Source: Mageeibacillus sp. UBA3781
GTDB taxonomy: Bacteria; Bacillota; Clostridia; Saccharofermentanales; Saccharofermentanaceae
NCBI GenBank assembly: GCA_002368805.1
Contig: DFFH01000041.1
Location: 35,228 to 71,432, forward strand
Direction of reading: 5' to 3'
DNA: 36,205 nt
Shown piece after piece: positions 1 through 8,278 of the stretch; the stretch's first letter is position 1, and each line of letters opens with the position of its first letter. The position numbers were made by a program, and so were the translations under genes. The notes beneath the pieces were generated by a model. It saw only the letters and a program-made list of their open reading frames with translations. It was not told the origin of the DNA and searched no databases.

Positions 1-46
1 CCCACTGATTAAGAGTCAGTTGCTCTACCAACTGAGCTAAAGGTAC
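1..46 (-). tRNA. tRNA-Lys (anticodon CTT), 5' part only
   Basis: On the minus strand the 5' half of a tRNA is visible: a 7-base acceptor strand GTACCTT, then TA, a D arm with GCTC/GAGC stem and the AGTTGGTAGA loop, and an anticodon arm ACTGA-CTCTTAA-TCAGT. The loop puts CTT at positions 34-36, which reads the lysine codon AAG. The variable loop, T arm and 3' acceptor strand lie beyond the window edge. It sits downstream of the lipoprotein gene in the same direction but has its own consensus promoter at 84-112. Confidence 0.93.
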
Positions 47-83
47 ATATTCGTGAGAAGCTTTTCCCTAACGAACGTTGATT

Positions 84-112
84 ATTATAACGATGAAAAA
101 TCACTATGTCAA
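84..112 (-). promoter_or_regulatory. Consensus sigma-A type promoter for tRNA-Lys
   Basis: Read on the minus strand, TTGACA (107-112) and TATAAT (84-89) are separated by exactly 17 bases, so both hexamers match consensus fully. Transcription would start near 77, about 30 bases before the mature tRNA 5' end at 46. A perfect promoter fits a stable-RNA gene that does not depend on the upstream protein operon. Confidence 0.9.
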
Positions 113-136
113 CACATTTTTTTAAATCCTGTGCGA

Positions 137-1024
137 TTAACTTTCAAGAATCTCTTGTGTATGCTCGATAAGGAAAGTATCCAGTGTATTTTTCTTTATA
201 GTTCCCTCTTCTACAAGATCGTTACCGACAAGGCTGATCAGATCAAGTTTCTTCACCGGAGCGATATAAACCAGTCTCCGCATGTAATGATTCTTCCCGC
301 ACATCGTCACAAAGGAAGGATTTCTGGTACAAAGCCAGGTCCTTCTGCCATCATTATCATGGAAACGGAAATAATCCGACAAAGAGAGTTTGTCTGTAAA
401 TTCACCGCCATTTATTCTTCGGAGCGCTTCAACAAGAATATTATTCAGCATATCCGCATATGCAGAAAGTGCATCCATCGAATTATACTCGGCGATCATG
501 GCCTGCACCCATGAAGATGAGACACTTTTCATAAATTCCTCATCTTCAAGCACATCATTCACACAGGAAGCGATATCCGGTACTTTACAGGTTAATGAGA
601 GCTCATAATCTATATGATCCGATGTTACAATCGGGCCATATGAATATTCCACATTCTTGAAAAGGGTGTAGAAAACCTGTTCGTAGCAATCATACATGGG
701 TTCGATGATCTCGCGGAAACTAATCTGGAAATAATCCATAACTGCCTGAATATCACCTGTACTAAGAACAGCCATATACTGATCACCGGCTTCTTGCAAG
801 CTCTGATCGACATCGTCCATCCCGGTGCTTTCGGAAGAGAGATCTGAATCATCTGAAGACTCAGAATAGGTCGTATCAGAAGAACCTGAATCGGAAGATG
901 AGTCTTTCGACTCCGTCCTCGAGGGCATGCTTCCCAAAGAACAGGAAGACACCATCAATGCCACCGCCACCGATATGGAAGCAATCACAACTGATATACG
1001 TCTTCTTCTCATTTTCCGGAACAT
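137..1024 (-). CDS. Predicted secreted lipoprotein of unknown function
   Basis: A 295-residue protein. The N-terminus has MFRK plus an arginine-rich stretch, a hydrophobic segment (about residues 11-25) and a lipobox ending V-S-S-C, so signal peptidase II processing and lipid anchoring on the outer face of the membrane are predicted. A Ser/Asp-rich, low-complexity linker of about 45 residues follows, then a mixed globular domain that I cannot assign to a family. The start was placed at the ATG at 1022-1024, one base after the purM stop (TAATATG), because it gives a normal signal peptide. A longer reading frame back to 1174 only adds out-of-frame purM sequence. An ATG at 1010-1012 is an alternative start. 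The tight spacing suggests translational coupling to purM, but nothing in the protein suggests purine metabolism. Confidence 0.8.
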   Translation of the reverse strand: MFRKMRRRRISVVIASISVAVALMVSSCSLGSMPSRTESKDSSSDSGSSDTTYSESSDDSDLSSESTGMDDVDQSLQEAGDQYMAVLSTGDIQAVMDYFQISFREIIEPMYDCYEQVFYTLFKNVEYSYGPIVTSDHIDYELSLTCKVPDIASCVNDVLEDEEFMKSVSSSWVQAMIAEYNSMDALSAYADMLNNILVEALRRINGGEFTDKLSLSDYFRFHDNDGRRTWLCTRNPSFVTMCGKNHYMRRLVYIAPVKKLDLISLVGNDLVEEGTIKKNTLDTFLIEHTQEILES

Positions 1025-1025
1025 A

Positions 1026-2198
1026 TTAGCCGTAGATGAATTCTTCACCATTGGAGCGGATAACGACCTGATTGCCGGATCCTTCCGGGAGAGCTTCCAC
1101 GCGGCCCACGATACGCGCTTCGATATTGTACTTATTGGCAATATCGATGATGCCGGAAGCAACGGATTCATCACAGTAGAACTCGATTCTATGACCGCAG
1201 TTAAATACCTGATACATCTCTTTCATCGGGATCTCACCGGACTCGTAGATCGCCTGGAATATCGGCGGGAACGGGAAAAGATTATCCTTGATGATGCGGA
1301 TATTCTTACCAAAGTCACGGCACTTCGCCTGTCCGCCGCCTGTGCAGTGGATGATACCGGAAATAGAGGAACGGTACTGATCAAGAACATCACGGATAAC
1401 CGGCAGGAATGTTCTCGTCGGTGAAAGAATCGCTTCCGCAACTGTCTGATCACTGTTAGGGAGCTTGTCCGTAAGACGGAATTTACCGCAATAAACCTTA
1501 TCCTCAGGGATAGTCTCGGAAACAGACTCCGGATATTCTTTCAGATAATCTTTGCAAAGGAGCATATGACGGGCTGCAGTCAGACCATTACTGGAAATAC
1601 CGGAGTTGTAGGAATCCTCATATGTCGCCTGTCCGAAAGAAGCAATACCTACGATTACGTGACCCGGCTTGATGTTCGCAGCATTGACAACGTTCTTCTT
1701 TGCTACACGGGTAACGAGTGTAGAGTCCACGATCAGCGTTCTAACAAGATCTCCGACGTCTGCTGTCTCACCGCCGCACATGGAGATATCAAATCCCATG
1801 TCCTGGAGCTTACCGACAATATTGTTATATCCCTCGATAACAGCTGCGATGCACTTTCCATCTACTCGATGGGCATTTCTGCCGATCGTATTGGAAAGCG
1901 AGAGCTTCTCGAGAGCACCAACACATGCCAGGTCATCCGTATTCATAACAAGAGAATCCTGTGCGATACCACGGAACCACTTGAGATCACCGGTCTCGCG
2001 GTAAGCGATATAAGCAACAGAGGATTTCGTTCCTGCACCATCCGCATGGATCGCAGTACAGTAATCGGGATCTCCGGCCAAGTCATCGATCAGTTTGCAA
2101 AAAGCACCCGGAAAAGCACCCTTATCCTGATTTGCTACCGCCTTCTTTACGTCATCTTTCGTAGGAGATACTCCGCGACTTAAGTAAGATTCTGCCAT
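1026..2198 (-). CDS. purM: Phosphoribosylformylglycinamidine cyclo-ligase (AIR synthetase), long form
   Basis: PurM converts formylglycinamidine ribotide plus ATP to aminoimidazole ribotide, the fifth step of purine synthesis, in the cytoplasm. Family motifs are clear: HADGAGTKSS in the nucleotide/substrate region, MNTDDLACVGA, SMCGGETADVGDL, and a C-terminal half with the TGGGQAK segment. At 390 residues it is longer than the roughly 345-residue enzyme of E. coli and B. subtilis. Its N-terminus and insertions resemble the long variant I recall from Bacteroidetes. The ATG at 2196-2198 follows an AAGGA ribosome site with 7-base spacing. It lies only 28 bases after the 3' end of rnpB and is followed at once by the lipoprotein gene. 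No other purine gene is present in the window. Confidence 0.92.
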   Translation of the reverse strand: MAESYLSRGVSPTKDDVKKAVANQDKGAFPGAFCKLIDDLAGDPDYCTAIHADGAGTKSSVAYIAYRETGDLKWFRGIAQDSLVMNTDDLACVGALEKLSLSNTIGRNAHRVDGKCIAAVIEGYNNIVGKLQDMGFDISMCGGETADVGDLVRTLIVDSTLVTRVAKKNVVNAANIKPGHVIVGIASFGQATYEDSYNSGISSNGLTAARHMLLCKDYLKEYPESVSETIPEDKVYCGKFRLTDKLPNSDQTVAEAILSPTRTFLPVIRDVLDQYRSSISGIIHCTGGGQAKCRDFGKNIRIIKDNLFPFPPIFQAIYESGEIPMKEMYQVFNCGHRIEFYCDESVASGIIDIANKYNIEARIVGRVEALPEGSGNQVVIRSNGEEFIYG

Positions 2199-2226
2199 GT
2201 GTTGATCCTTCTTTCTTCAAAATACA

Positions 2227-2588
2227 TTTTCCAAGTTGAACCTGTAAGCCGGGTTCTGTCAGGGATGATCATCTATCTAGACCGGAAATCTCGTTCCGGC
2301 TCAAGCCGCCTCCTCAAGACCTGCGGACCACAGTAATGTCTTTCCATGGCGTTGCTCCGGGTGGGGTTTACAAGGCCGGTACGTTACCGCACCGCCGGTG
2401 AGCTCTTACCTCGCCTTTTCATCCTTACCCTTTTCCGAAGAAAAAGGCGGTTTTCTTTTCTGTTGCACTTTCCTTAAAGTTGCCTTCACCGGGAACTGCC
2501 CGGCACCCTTGTCCTATGGAGCCCGGACTTTCCTCACGCACGGCCTTTCAGCACTTGTGCCCGCGATCATCCGGTCCAGCTTAGAAAA
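2227..2588 (-). ncRNA. rnpB: RNase P RNA, bacterial type A
   Basis: The minus strand carries the universal RNase P signatures: GAGGAAAGTCCGGGCTCC near the 5' end, the AGAGCTCACCGGC segment, GTAAACCCCACCCGGAGCAA in the middle, and ACAGAACCCGGCTTACAG at the 3' end. The ends were set by the P1 helix: TTTTCTAAG...GGACC (near 2575-2588) pairs with GGTTCAACTTGGAAAA (near 2227-2242), with G-U pairs and one mismatch. The length of about 362 nt suits type A, the usual form in Clostridia. The RNA is the catalytic subunit that trims tRNA 5' leaders. No Rho-independent terminator follows before purM. Confidence 0.96.
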
Positions 2589-2595
2589 CATGTAT

Positions 2596-2624
2596 ATTAT
2601 AATCGAACAATTTCTAATCTTCTA
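2596..2624 (-). promoter_or_regulatory. Probable rnpB promoter
   Basis: A perfect TATAAT -10 (2596-2601, minus strand) lies 7-8 bases before the start of the P1 helix, the right distance for initiation at the mature 5' end. The -35 region at 17-base spacing (2619-2624) does not resemble TTGACA, so only the -10 is well supported. There is no terminator between the upstream nif3-family gene (ends 2635) and rnpB, so read-through is also possible. Confidence 0.6.
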
Positions 2625-2634
2625 GCGATTTTTA

Positions 2635-3405
2635 TCACCATTTGTGTCCGTTATACACAGAAACCGGCAAATTCGGCAATATGTGCAAAAGCTGTTCCTG
2701 AAGAGATGGCAGAACTATGCGTTCTGTGACCTCATGTCCTGCGGCGATCACGGCAATTCCCGATTCTTCCAGATCGATCATATTGTGATGCTTCATCTCA
2801 CCGGTAACAACGACGTCCACACGATACGACTTTAATACAGGTATGGATTCTTCTTCAAAAGCACCTCCCTGCACAAAGACACGCGATACTTCCTTATCTT
2901 TATCCGTATTGAGCAGAAGCCCGCTCGCACCGAGTTCTTTTTTCACCATATCGGCAAAGGAAAACAGTGAGACGGAATCCTGACCGACACTGCCGCAAAG
3001 CCCGATTTCCACGTCTTCGAGGCTGATCTGCATGACCAGTCCGAGAGCGGTGGCAAGAGCGTGATTGACACCCTGGGGTGCTTTATCCAGATTCGTGTGT
3101 GCCGAGAAAAGATGAATATCGTTCTTAATGAGTTTTCTGACATTCGCGCCACGCGGAGTGCGATAGTCCACCGAAGTAAGCGGATCGAAGAACAGCGGAT
3201 GATGAGTGATGATCATATTGGCGCCGGTATTGATCGCATGATCGATAGATGAAGACTGGGCATCCAGTGCAAGAAGGACACCGTTGACTCTTTCATTCGC
3301 GTCACCGATCATCAATCCGATACGATCCCAGTCGCAGGCAAGTTCCGCCGGAGCGATTTTCTCCATGGCGGCCATAATATCTTTCACATAATACTCTTGA
3401 CTCAT
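2635..3405 (-). CDS. NIF3/YbgI-family dinuclear metal-binding protein
   Basis: A 256-residue member of the NIF3 (DUF34) family. Proteins of this family form toroidal hexamers with a two-metal centre in each subunit. Their enzymatic role is unsettled, though a GTP cyclohydrolase I-like assignment has been used. Metal ligands are recognisable: THHP (H68, H69), SAHTNLD (H103, D107) and a C-terminal AAGHEVTE (His and Glu). The DWDRIGLMIGD stretch near the N-terminus is typical. The start ATG overlaps the trmK stop by four bases (ATGA), so the two are translationally coupled. The trmK-nif3 pairing is widespread in Firmicutes. The length is close to the E. coli YbgI form and lacks the central insert of the longer Gram-positive YqfO type. 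Confidence 0.9.
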   Translation of the reverse strand: MSQEYYVKDIMAAMEKIAPAELACDWDRIGLMIGDANERVNGVLLALDAQSSSIDHAINTGANMIITHHPLFFDPLTSVDYRTPRGANVRKLIKNDIHLFSAHTNLDKAPQGVNHALATALGLVMQISLEDVEIGLCGSVGQDSVSLFSFADMVKKELGASGLLLNTDKDKEVSRVFVQGGAFEEESIPVLKSYRVDVVVTGEMKHHNMIDLEESGIAVIAAGHEVTERIVLPSLQEQLLHILPNLPVSVYNGHKW

Positions 3406-4070
3406 AGGTATTTCTCCCAGTTTTTCAATAATTCAGCGCATTTTTCCTCGCCGAGGGCTCGCTTTTTCATGAGCTTTTCCTCATGTGCGATATATTCTTC
3501 ATAATATTGCGGACGATTCTTGAGGATCAAAGGTCCGAGGAATAATTCCTCCCCTGACAGATCATACGCTACTCCATTATATACCGCGAAGATAACAACG
3601 TAAAAATGTCCTCTTTCAAGAGATATCTTCTCATCTTGTATGGAAAAGCCGTTTTTAGAAAGAAAATCCCTTACTTCATAGAAGGATCTCTGCGGCTGTA
3701 TAACAAAAGACATTCCTTTAGGGACAGGTTTTTCAAAGTGTAGAGCGGCACTCAGGATCTTACAGATCTCCAGACCGCCCATCCCCGCGATCACCGCCGT
3801 CATATCCGAAGAAAGCGGAACTCCTTTAAGACCATCTGTTACGAGAACTTCAGATCTTTTCTCGAAGTTCTCTTCGATCATTCTTTTTTTAGTCCGCATG
3901 GCAGGAAGCTCATGAATATCTGTTGCGATCACTTTTTTACAGACATTTTCGCGAAGGCAGAAAACACCGAGTTTCCCATGATCGGATCCGACATCGGCGA
4001 CGGTTTCACAGCACGGGATCAGTGAAGCTACAGTCTGAAGGCGGGGCGACAAGTCCTCGTTTCTATCCAT
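3402..4070 (-). CDS. trmK: tRNA (adenine-22-N1)-methyltransferase
   Basis: A 222-residue SAM-dependent methyltransferase of the TrmK (YqfN) family, which methylates N1 of A22 in bacterial tRNAs. The SAM-binding motif I is DVGSDHGKL (residues 26-34). The family segment VIAGMGGLEIC follows at about residues 93-104, then a motif with FVIQPQ. The C-terminal helical part typical of the family is present. The start ATG overlaps the dnaG stop by one base (TAATG), and the 3' end overlaps the NIF3-family gene, so dnaG-trmK-nif3 behaves as a coupled block. In B. subtilis these genes sit next to rpoD, which is missing here. Confidence 0.9.
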   Translation of the reverse strand: MDRNEDLSPRLQTVASLIPCCETVADVGSDHGKLGVFCLRENVCKKVIATDIHELPAMRTKKRMIEENFEKRSEVLVTDGLKGVPLSSDMTAVIAGMGGLEICKILSAALHFEKPVPKGMSFVIQPQRSFYEVRDFLSKNGFSIQDEKISLERGHFYVVIFAVYNGVAYDLSGEELFLGPLILKNRPQYYEEYIAHEEKLMKKRALGEEKCAELLKNWEKYL

Positions 4071-5941
4071 TATCGTTTCCCCATCTTCTTTTTAAGCTCG
4101 GTAAGATAAAGCAGCGTGGACCGAAGAAGGCTTTCCGTCGCATCACGGTCGGGGCCTTCCGGCATGACATCAAGTCGTTTGGCCAGCATATCCTTCTGCT
4201 TCGTATAGACATTCATACGCACGCGGTAAAGATAATCCTTCGTATGTGCGAATAATGAATTCACATCATCACCGTATTTCACGCTCATCAGGGCCTCGGA
4301 GAGCGTAGCTCCTGCAGGTCTCTGATTCAGGATCAGATTGTCACCCGCCAGCAAAAGTCTGTTGGCATCGAGCTTTCCTTCCTTCAGTACCGGGAGGATC
4401 TGACGCGCGATCGTACGCATGGAACCCATCGTGAAATCCGTCTCAAGAGGTTCATCCCCGTATGTTTCCACAAACTTATCATATTCGGATCCAAGCGCTG
4501 AAAGAAGACAAACCAGAACAAGTTCATCTCTCGTGGCCGTCTCGGAAGACTTTCTTTCCGGAAGGATCTGTGTCTGCTTCTCAACTTCCTTTTGAGACCT
4601 TGTGATAGCTTCCTGATGTGTCTGACTGGAGAGCTTTCCGACTTCGGACATGACTGACTGTGCTGATACTCCGAGGATCTGTGCCGCTTTATATGCCGCA
4701 CGCTCGCGAAGGATCATATTGTCCTCCCAGGACAGATAAGTCGAGATCAGCTGCTGGAAAACCACAGCATCAAATCTGCCGCTTTCCATACTCTGCCGGT
4801 GCGCCGAGTCCACGAGATAATCCAGAACAGGAACTGCCTGCTCGACTACCTTTGCAAATTCTTCTTTTCCAAATTCACGGATAAACTCATCAGGATCTTT
4901 ACCGTTCGGGACCTTAGCCACGCGGACCTGCGTCGTCATGCCGGTATGCTTTTTCTTTCTCTCCATCAGCATCTTCAGACCGCGGACCGCCGCATTTTGT
5001 CCTGCACGATCCGAATCATAGAAAAGCACTACCTCTTCACAGTATCTTTCCAGAAGATCGAGCTGTCTTTCCGTAAGCGCCGTTCCCAAAGATGCGACCG
5101 CATTCGTCACACCGGCCTGATGCATCGAGATGACATCCATATAGCCTTCCACGACGATGATCCGCTTCATTTTCGCCTGTTTTGCGAAGTTCAGCGCATA
5201 GAGATTTCTCTGTTTGGAATAGATCGGAGTCTCCGGGGAGTTAACATATTTCGGCTGTCCGTCGCCGATGATACGGCCTCCAAAGGCGATCAGCTCACCC
5301 ATCGCATTAAAGATCGGGAACATAAGCCTTCCTCTGAAAAGATCGAAAGTCTTCCCGTTCTTGGTCACGAAGAGGCCGGATTTCTGGATCTCCTGCTGCG
5401 TGAAGCCCTTGCTTACGAGATGATTATATAGGCCGCTCCATTCATTCGGCGCGTATCCCAGACCGAATTTCGTCGCCGTCGATGGTGTGATCGCACGTTT
5501 CTGAAGATACTTTCGGGCTTCTTCTCCCTTTTCCGACTTGAAACTCTTATAATAATAGCGAGCAGCCTCAAGAAGCACCTGTTTCAGGCGTTTCCGAAGC
5601 TGCTCTTCTTTTCGGTAATTTGCATCGTCCGGTTCCGGAATCGTGACTCCGGCTTTCTCCGCCAGAAACTTCAGAGCCTCGATATAGCTAAGATGCTCGA
5701 TCTCCATAATGAAGTTCACGACGTTTCCGCCCTTATGGCAGCCGAAACAGTAATAGATCTGCTTATTGACAGATACCGAGAACGATGGTGTATCTTCCGA
5801 GTGAAAAGGACAGAGTCCGAACTGATTCTGTCCGGAACTCTTCGTAAATTGCACATACTGGCCTACGACCGAAACAATGTCGCTTCGGGAAATGATTTCT
5901 TCCACTACTTCATTTGGAATTCCACCGCGGCCGTTGCTCAT
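4070..5941 (-). CDS. dnaG: DNA primase
   Basis: A 623-residue primase that makes RNA primers for Okazaki fragments at the replication fork. Domains in order: an N-terminal CHC2 zinc-binding domain with C44-H47-C65-C68; the RNA polymerase core with a TOPRIM fold, recognised by VVEGYMDVI (about residues 265-275) and FYDSDRAGQ (about 309-317); and a C-terminal helicase-binding region from about residue 430. The length is normal. The ATG at 5939-5941 lies 14 bases after the yajC stop, so it is probably read from the dapA-dapB-yajC transcript. No sigma-70 gene follows, unlike the usual Gram-positive dnaG-rpoD order. Confidence 0.97.
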   Translation of the reverse strand: MSNGRGGIPNEVVEEIISRSDIVSVVGQYVQFTKSSGQNQFGLCPFHSEDTPSFSVSVNKQIYYCFGCHKGGNVVNFIMEIEHLSYIEALKFLAEKAGVTIPEPDDANYRKEEQLRKRLKQVLLEAARYYYKSFKSEKGEEARKYLQKRAITPSTATKFGLGYAPNEWSGLYNHLVSKGFTQQEIQKSGLFVTKNGKTFDLFRGRLMFPIFNAMGELIAFGGRIIGDGQPKYVNSPETPIYSKQRNLYALNFAKQAKMKRIIVVEGYMDVISMHQAGVTNAVASLGTALTERQLDLLERYCEEVVLFYDSDRAGQNAAVRGLKMLMERKKKHTGMTTQVRVAKVPNGKDPDEFIREFGKEEFAKVVEQAVPVLDYLVDSAHRQSMESGRFDAVVFQQLISTYLSWEDNMILRERAAYKAAQILGVSAQSVMSEVGKLSSQTHQEAITRSQKEVEKQTQILPERKSSETATRDELVLVCLLSALGSEYDKFVETYGDEPLETDFTMGSMRTIARQILPVLKEGKLDANRLLLAGDNLILNQRPAGATLSEALMSVKYGDDVNSLFAHTKDYLYRVRMNVYTKQKDMLAKRLDVMPEGPDRDATESLLRSTLLYLTELKKKMGKR

Positions 5942-5955
5942 TAGTTATGTCCTTT

Positions 5956-6426
5956 TTAGTCCTTTAATTCGCCGAGTCCTGTTTCTTCCTTTTCTACTGT
6001 TTCCGTAGCCGGAGCCTCTTCTGTCTTTTCTTTCTTCTTCAGAACGATCTTATCGGATTTCTTTTCATCCTTCTTAGAAGAATCCTCATCCTTCTTTGCT
6101 TCCGGCTTAGCATCTCTGGAAACAATCGTATTGATCGCATTCTTCTTAAATGTAACCAGTGTGTTTGCGGCAGAAGTCATGATCGTGACCTCATCATCAC
6201 GGATATTCGCGACCTTTCCTACAAGACCGCCGATCGTAACGACCTGATCACCGACACGCATTTTATCAATCTTTGCGCGAAGCTCTTTCTCCTTTTTTCT
6301 CTGCGGGCGAAGAGCGATCACATACCAAAGAATGATAAAGACTGCGAAGATCGCAACCATAATAAGCGGATTTGCACCACCCTGAGCATCTGTAGCCGCT
6401 GCCGCGTCCAGTAAATAACGAACCAT
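5956..6426 (-). CDS. yajC: Preprotein translocase accessory subunit YajC
   Basis: A 156-residue single-pass membrane protein. A short extracytoplasmic N-terminus is followed by one strongly hydrophobic helix (about residues 19-41), then the family core RPQRKKEKELRAKID and a GDQVVTIGGLVGKV barrel. The C-terminal tail of about 50 residues is very rich in Lys and Glu. YajC associates with SecDF and the SecYEG channel. The usual neighbours, tgt upstream and secDF downstream, are not adjacent: tgt lies on the other strand about 3 kb away and no secDF is in the window. The start has a GGGAGG site with 8-base spacing. Confidence 0.93.
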   Translation of the reverse strand: MVRYLLDAAAATDAQGGANPLIMVAIFAVFIILWYVIALRPQRKKEKELRAKIDKMRVGDQVVTIGGLVGKVANIRDDEVTIMTSAANTLVTFKKNAINTIVSRDAKPEAKKDEDSSKKDEKKSDKIVLKKKEKTEEAPATETVEKEETGLGELKD

Positions 6427-6462
6427 TGAATAATTCCTCCCGTTTCTATTTCCTTATCGTAA

Positions 6463-7224
6463 TTAGTCACCAATCATCTTCTGCATATCATACATGCCGG
6501 GTTCTTTTCCGAGCATATACTTTGCAGCTGCCACCGCACCACGGGCAAAAACACTTCTGGTCTGTGCACTGTGGGAGATCGTAAGGATCTCTTCTCCACC
6601 GATGAACATGACCTTATGCTCGCCGACGATGTTTCCGCCACGGATCGAATGGATACCGAGCTCTTTCTTTTCTCTCTGCTGACGCTTGGACTGACGCTCA
6701 TACACATATTCGAGCTGTCCATCCAGAGTATCATTCATCGCATCTGCGATCATCAGAGCCGTTCCGGAAGGCGCATCCAGTTTCTTATTGTGATGCTCTT
6801 CCACAAGTTCGATATCAAAATCCGGATACAGCTGTGCTGCAGCCTTTTTTACCAGATTGATCAGTACATTGATACCAAGGGACATGTTCCCGGAATAGAA
6901 AACGCCGACCTTGGAAGAAAGTGCGGAAAGCTCCGCCTTCTGCTCATCAGAAAGACCTGTCGTACACATTACGATCGGCTTTCCTTTTGTTTCCGCAAGT
7001 TTTGTTATCGCTGCAAAAGCACTAACATGGGAAAAATCGATAATTACATCAAATTCTTCCTTGCACTCCATAGGATCCTTATAGATCGGGAATGTGGAGG
7101 ACGGGTTTTCGACAACATCCGAACCGGCAACGATCACAGCATCGTCATAACCTTCGACCATCTCGGAGATGACACGTCCCATTCGGCCCATACAGCCACT
7201 TAAGAATATTCTGGTTTCAGACAT
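6463..7224 (-). CDS. dapB: 4-hydroxy-tetrahydrodipicolinate reductase
   Basis: A 253-residue enzyme that reduces the DapA product with NAD(P)H, the second step of the diaminopimelate/lysine branch. The N-terminal Rossmann motif GCMGRMG spans residues 10-16. The catalytic and substrate-binding motif EEHHNKKLDAPSGTA begins at 142, with the proton-donor His144/His145 pair and Lys148 region. SIRGGNIVGEH is also typical. It follows dapA after 36 bases and precedes yajC by 36 bases in one transcription unit. The ribosome site (GAGAGA) is weaker than that of its neighbours. Confidence 0.96.
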   Translation of the reverse strand: MSETRIFLSGCMGRMGRVISEMVEGYDDAVIVAGSDVVENPSSTFPIYKDPMECKEEFDVIIDFSHVSAFAAITKLAETKGKPIVMCTTGLSDEQKAELSALSSKVGVFYSGNMSLGINVLINLVKKAAAQLYPDFDIELVEEHHNKKLDAPSGTALMIADAMNDTLDGQLEYVYERQSKRQQREKKELGIHSIRGGNIVGEHKVMFIGGEEILTISHSAQTRSVFARGAVAAAKYMLGKEPGMYDMQKMIGD

Positions 7225-7260
7225 ATATAATCTCTCTTTCGTTGTTCATAATTATGATTC

Positions 7261-8154
7261 TCAGGCCATCTTATGGAAAGAAAGGTCATACTGCTTTAAG
7301 ACTTCTGCAAGCTTTGCCTTTCCATCTTCGCTCATGTCCACAAGCGGCATACGGCAGGAACCGATATCCCAGCCGAGGATGTTCAGCGCCTCCTTGACCG
7401 GAATCGGGTTTACATCCATGAACAGTGCCTTACAAAGAGGAATAATATCCGCCTGGATCTTCGCTGCAGTCTTAATATCTCCGTTAATGAAAGACTCGAC
7501 CATGTTATGCATCGTTTCCGGAACAATATGAGAAGCAACGGAGATAACACCCTTACCGCCCATAGAAAGAAGCGGAACGACCAGTCCATCCTCACCTGAA
7601 TAAAGGACCAGATCATCTCCACAGAGGTTGACCGTCTCCGGGACCTGACCCATATTGCATTCCTTTACTCCCACGATATTCTCGATCTCCGAGAGTCTCT
7701 TATAAGTAGAAGGAGCAATATTCAGATTCGTTCTAGACGGCACATTATACACGATGATCGGAAGATCTGTCGCCTCGGCAGTTGCCTGGAAATGACGGAA
7801 AATACCTTCCTGAGATGTCTTATTGTAATAAGGAGTAACTGCTAATAGAGCATCTGCTCCGATCGCCGTAGCCTCCTTTGCAAGCTTAATACCATGTGCC
7901 GTATCATTACTTCCTGTTCCTGCGATGACCGGGATACGTCCATCTACATATTCAACAACAGTACGGATAGTAAAAAGATGCTCTTCATCCGGCATTGTAG
8001 CCGCTTCACCTGTGGTTGCAGCAACCACGATAGCATCCGTCTTATGTGCTAAATGGAAGTCGATCAAAGCCTTCAGTTTTTTAGTGTCAACACCTCCTTC
8101 GTTAAAGGGTGTGACCAGCGCGACAGCCGAGCCGATAAAAACGGGCTTCTTCAT
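7261..8154 (-). CDS. dapA: 4-hydroxy-tetrahydrodipicolinate synthase
   Basis: A 297-residue TIM-barrel aldolase that condenses pyruvate with aspartate semialdehyde, the first committed step to diaminopimelate (for peptidoglycan) and lysine. Active-site residues are visible: T47-T48 in AATTGE, Y136 with R141 in YNVPSRT, and Schiff-base lysine K164 in GVKECN. The ATG at 8152-8154 has a GGAGG site with 8-base spacing. It is the first gene of the long minus-strand operon. Its 5' leader of about 65 bases is too short for a lysine riboswitch, so any regulation must act elsewhere. Confidence 0.97.
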   Translation of the reverse strand: MKKPVFIGSAVALVTPFNEGGVDTKKLKALIDFHLAHKTDAIVVAATTGEAATMPDEEHLFTIRTVVEYVDGRIPVIAGTGSNDTAHGIKLAKEATAIGADALLAVTPYYNKTSQEGIFRHFQATAEATDLPIIVYNVPSRTNLNIAPSTYKRLSEIENIVGVKECNMGQVPETVNLCGDDLVLYSGEDGLVVPLLSMGGKGVISVASHIVPETMHNMVESFINGDIKTAAKIQADIIPLCKALFMDVNPIPVKEALNILGWDIGSCRMPLVDMSEDGKAKLAEVLKQYDLSFHKMA

Positions 8155-8227
8155 AACTCATGCCTCCATTTCTTTTGATATTTCAGTGATTTCCGAGCGC
8201 AAACAGGTGCATGGAAAACCTCATAAA

Positions 8228-8257
8228 ATCATACCACCTACTATACACGAACGTCAA
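8228..8257 (-). promoter_or_regulatory. dapA operon promoter
   Basis: On the minus strand, TTGACG (8252-8257) and TATGAT (8228-8233) are 18 bases apart, each matching five of six consensus bases. Initiation would be near 8221, giving a leader of about 65 bases. The -35 element lies inside the spacer of the queA promoter on the opposite strand, so the two promoters cannot easily be occupied together. Confidence 0.78.
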
Positions 8258-8270
8258 TTACTATTATAAT
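8242..8270 (+). promoter_or_regulatory. queA-tgt promoter, probably giving a leaderless message
   Basis: A perfect TATAAT (8265-8270) is preceded at 17 bases by TATACA (8242-8247, four of six matches to TTGACA). The expected start point, about 7 bases downstream, falls at 8276-8279, and the queA ATG is at 8279-8281. No Shine-Dalgarno sequence at useful spacing is present between them. Confidence 0.72.
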
Positions 8271-8278
8271 ACTAGGCT

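Noticed and set aside
1025..1174. Fifty-codon N-terminal extension of the lipoprotein frame
   Set aside because: It overlaps purM in another frame, and would bury the signal peptide inside the protein. The ATG at 1022-1024 gives a normal lipoprotein.
2398..2625. 75-codon plus-strand frame over rnpB
   Set aside because: It is the complement of the RNase P RNA; the sequence is explained by RNA structure.
8155..8227. Possible lysine riboswitch in the dapA leader
   Set aside because: The leader is only about 65 bases from the predicted start, while lysine riboswitches need about 170, and no matching helices were seen.
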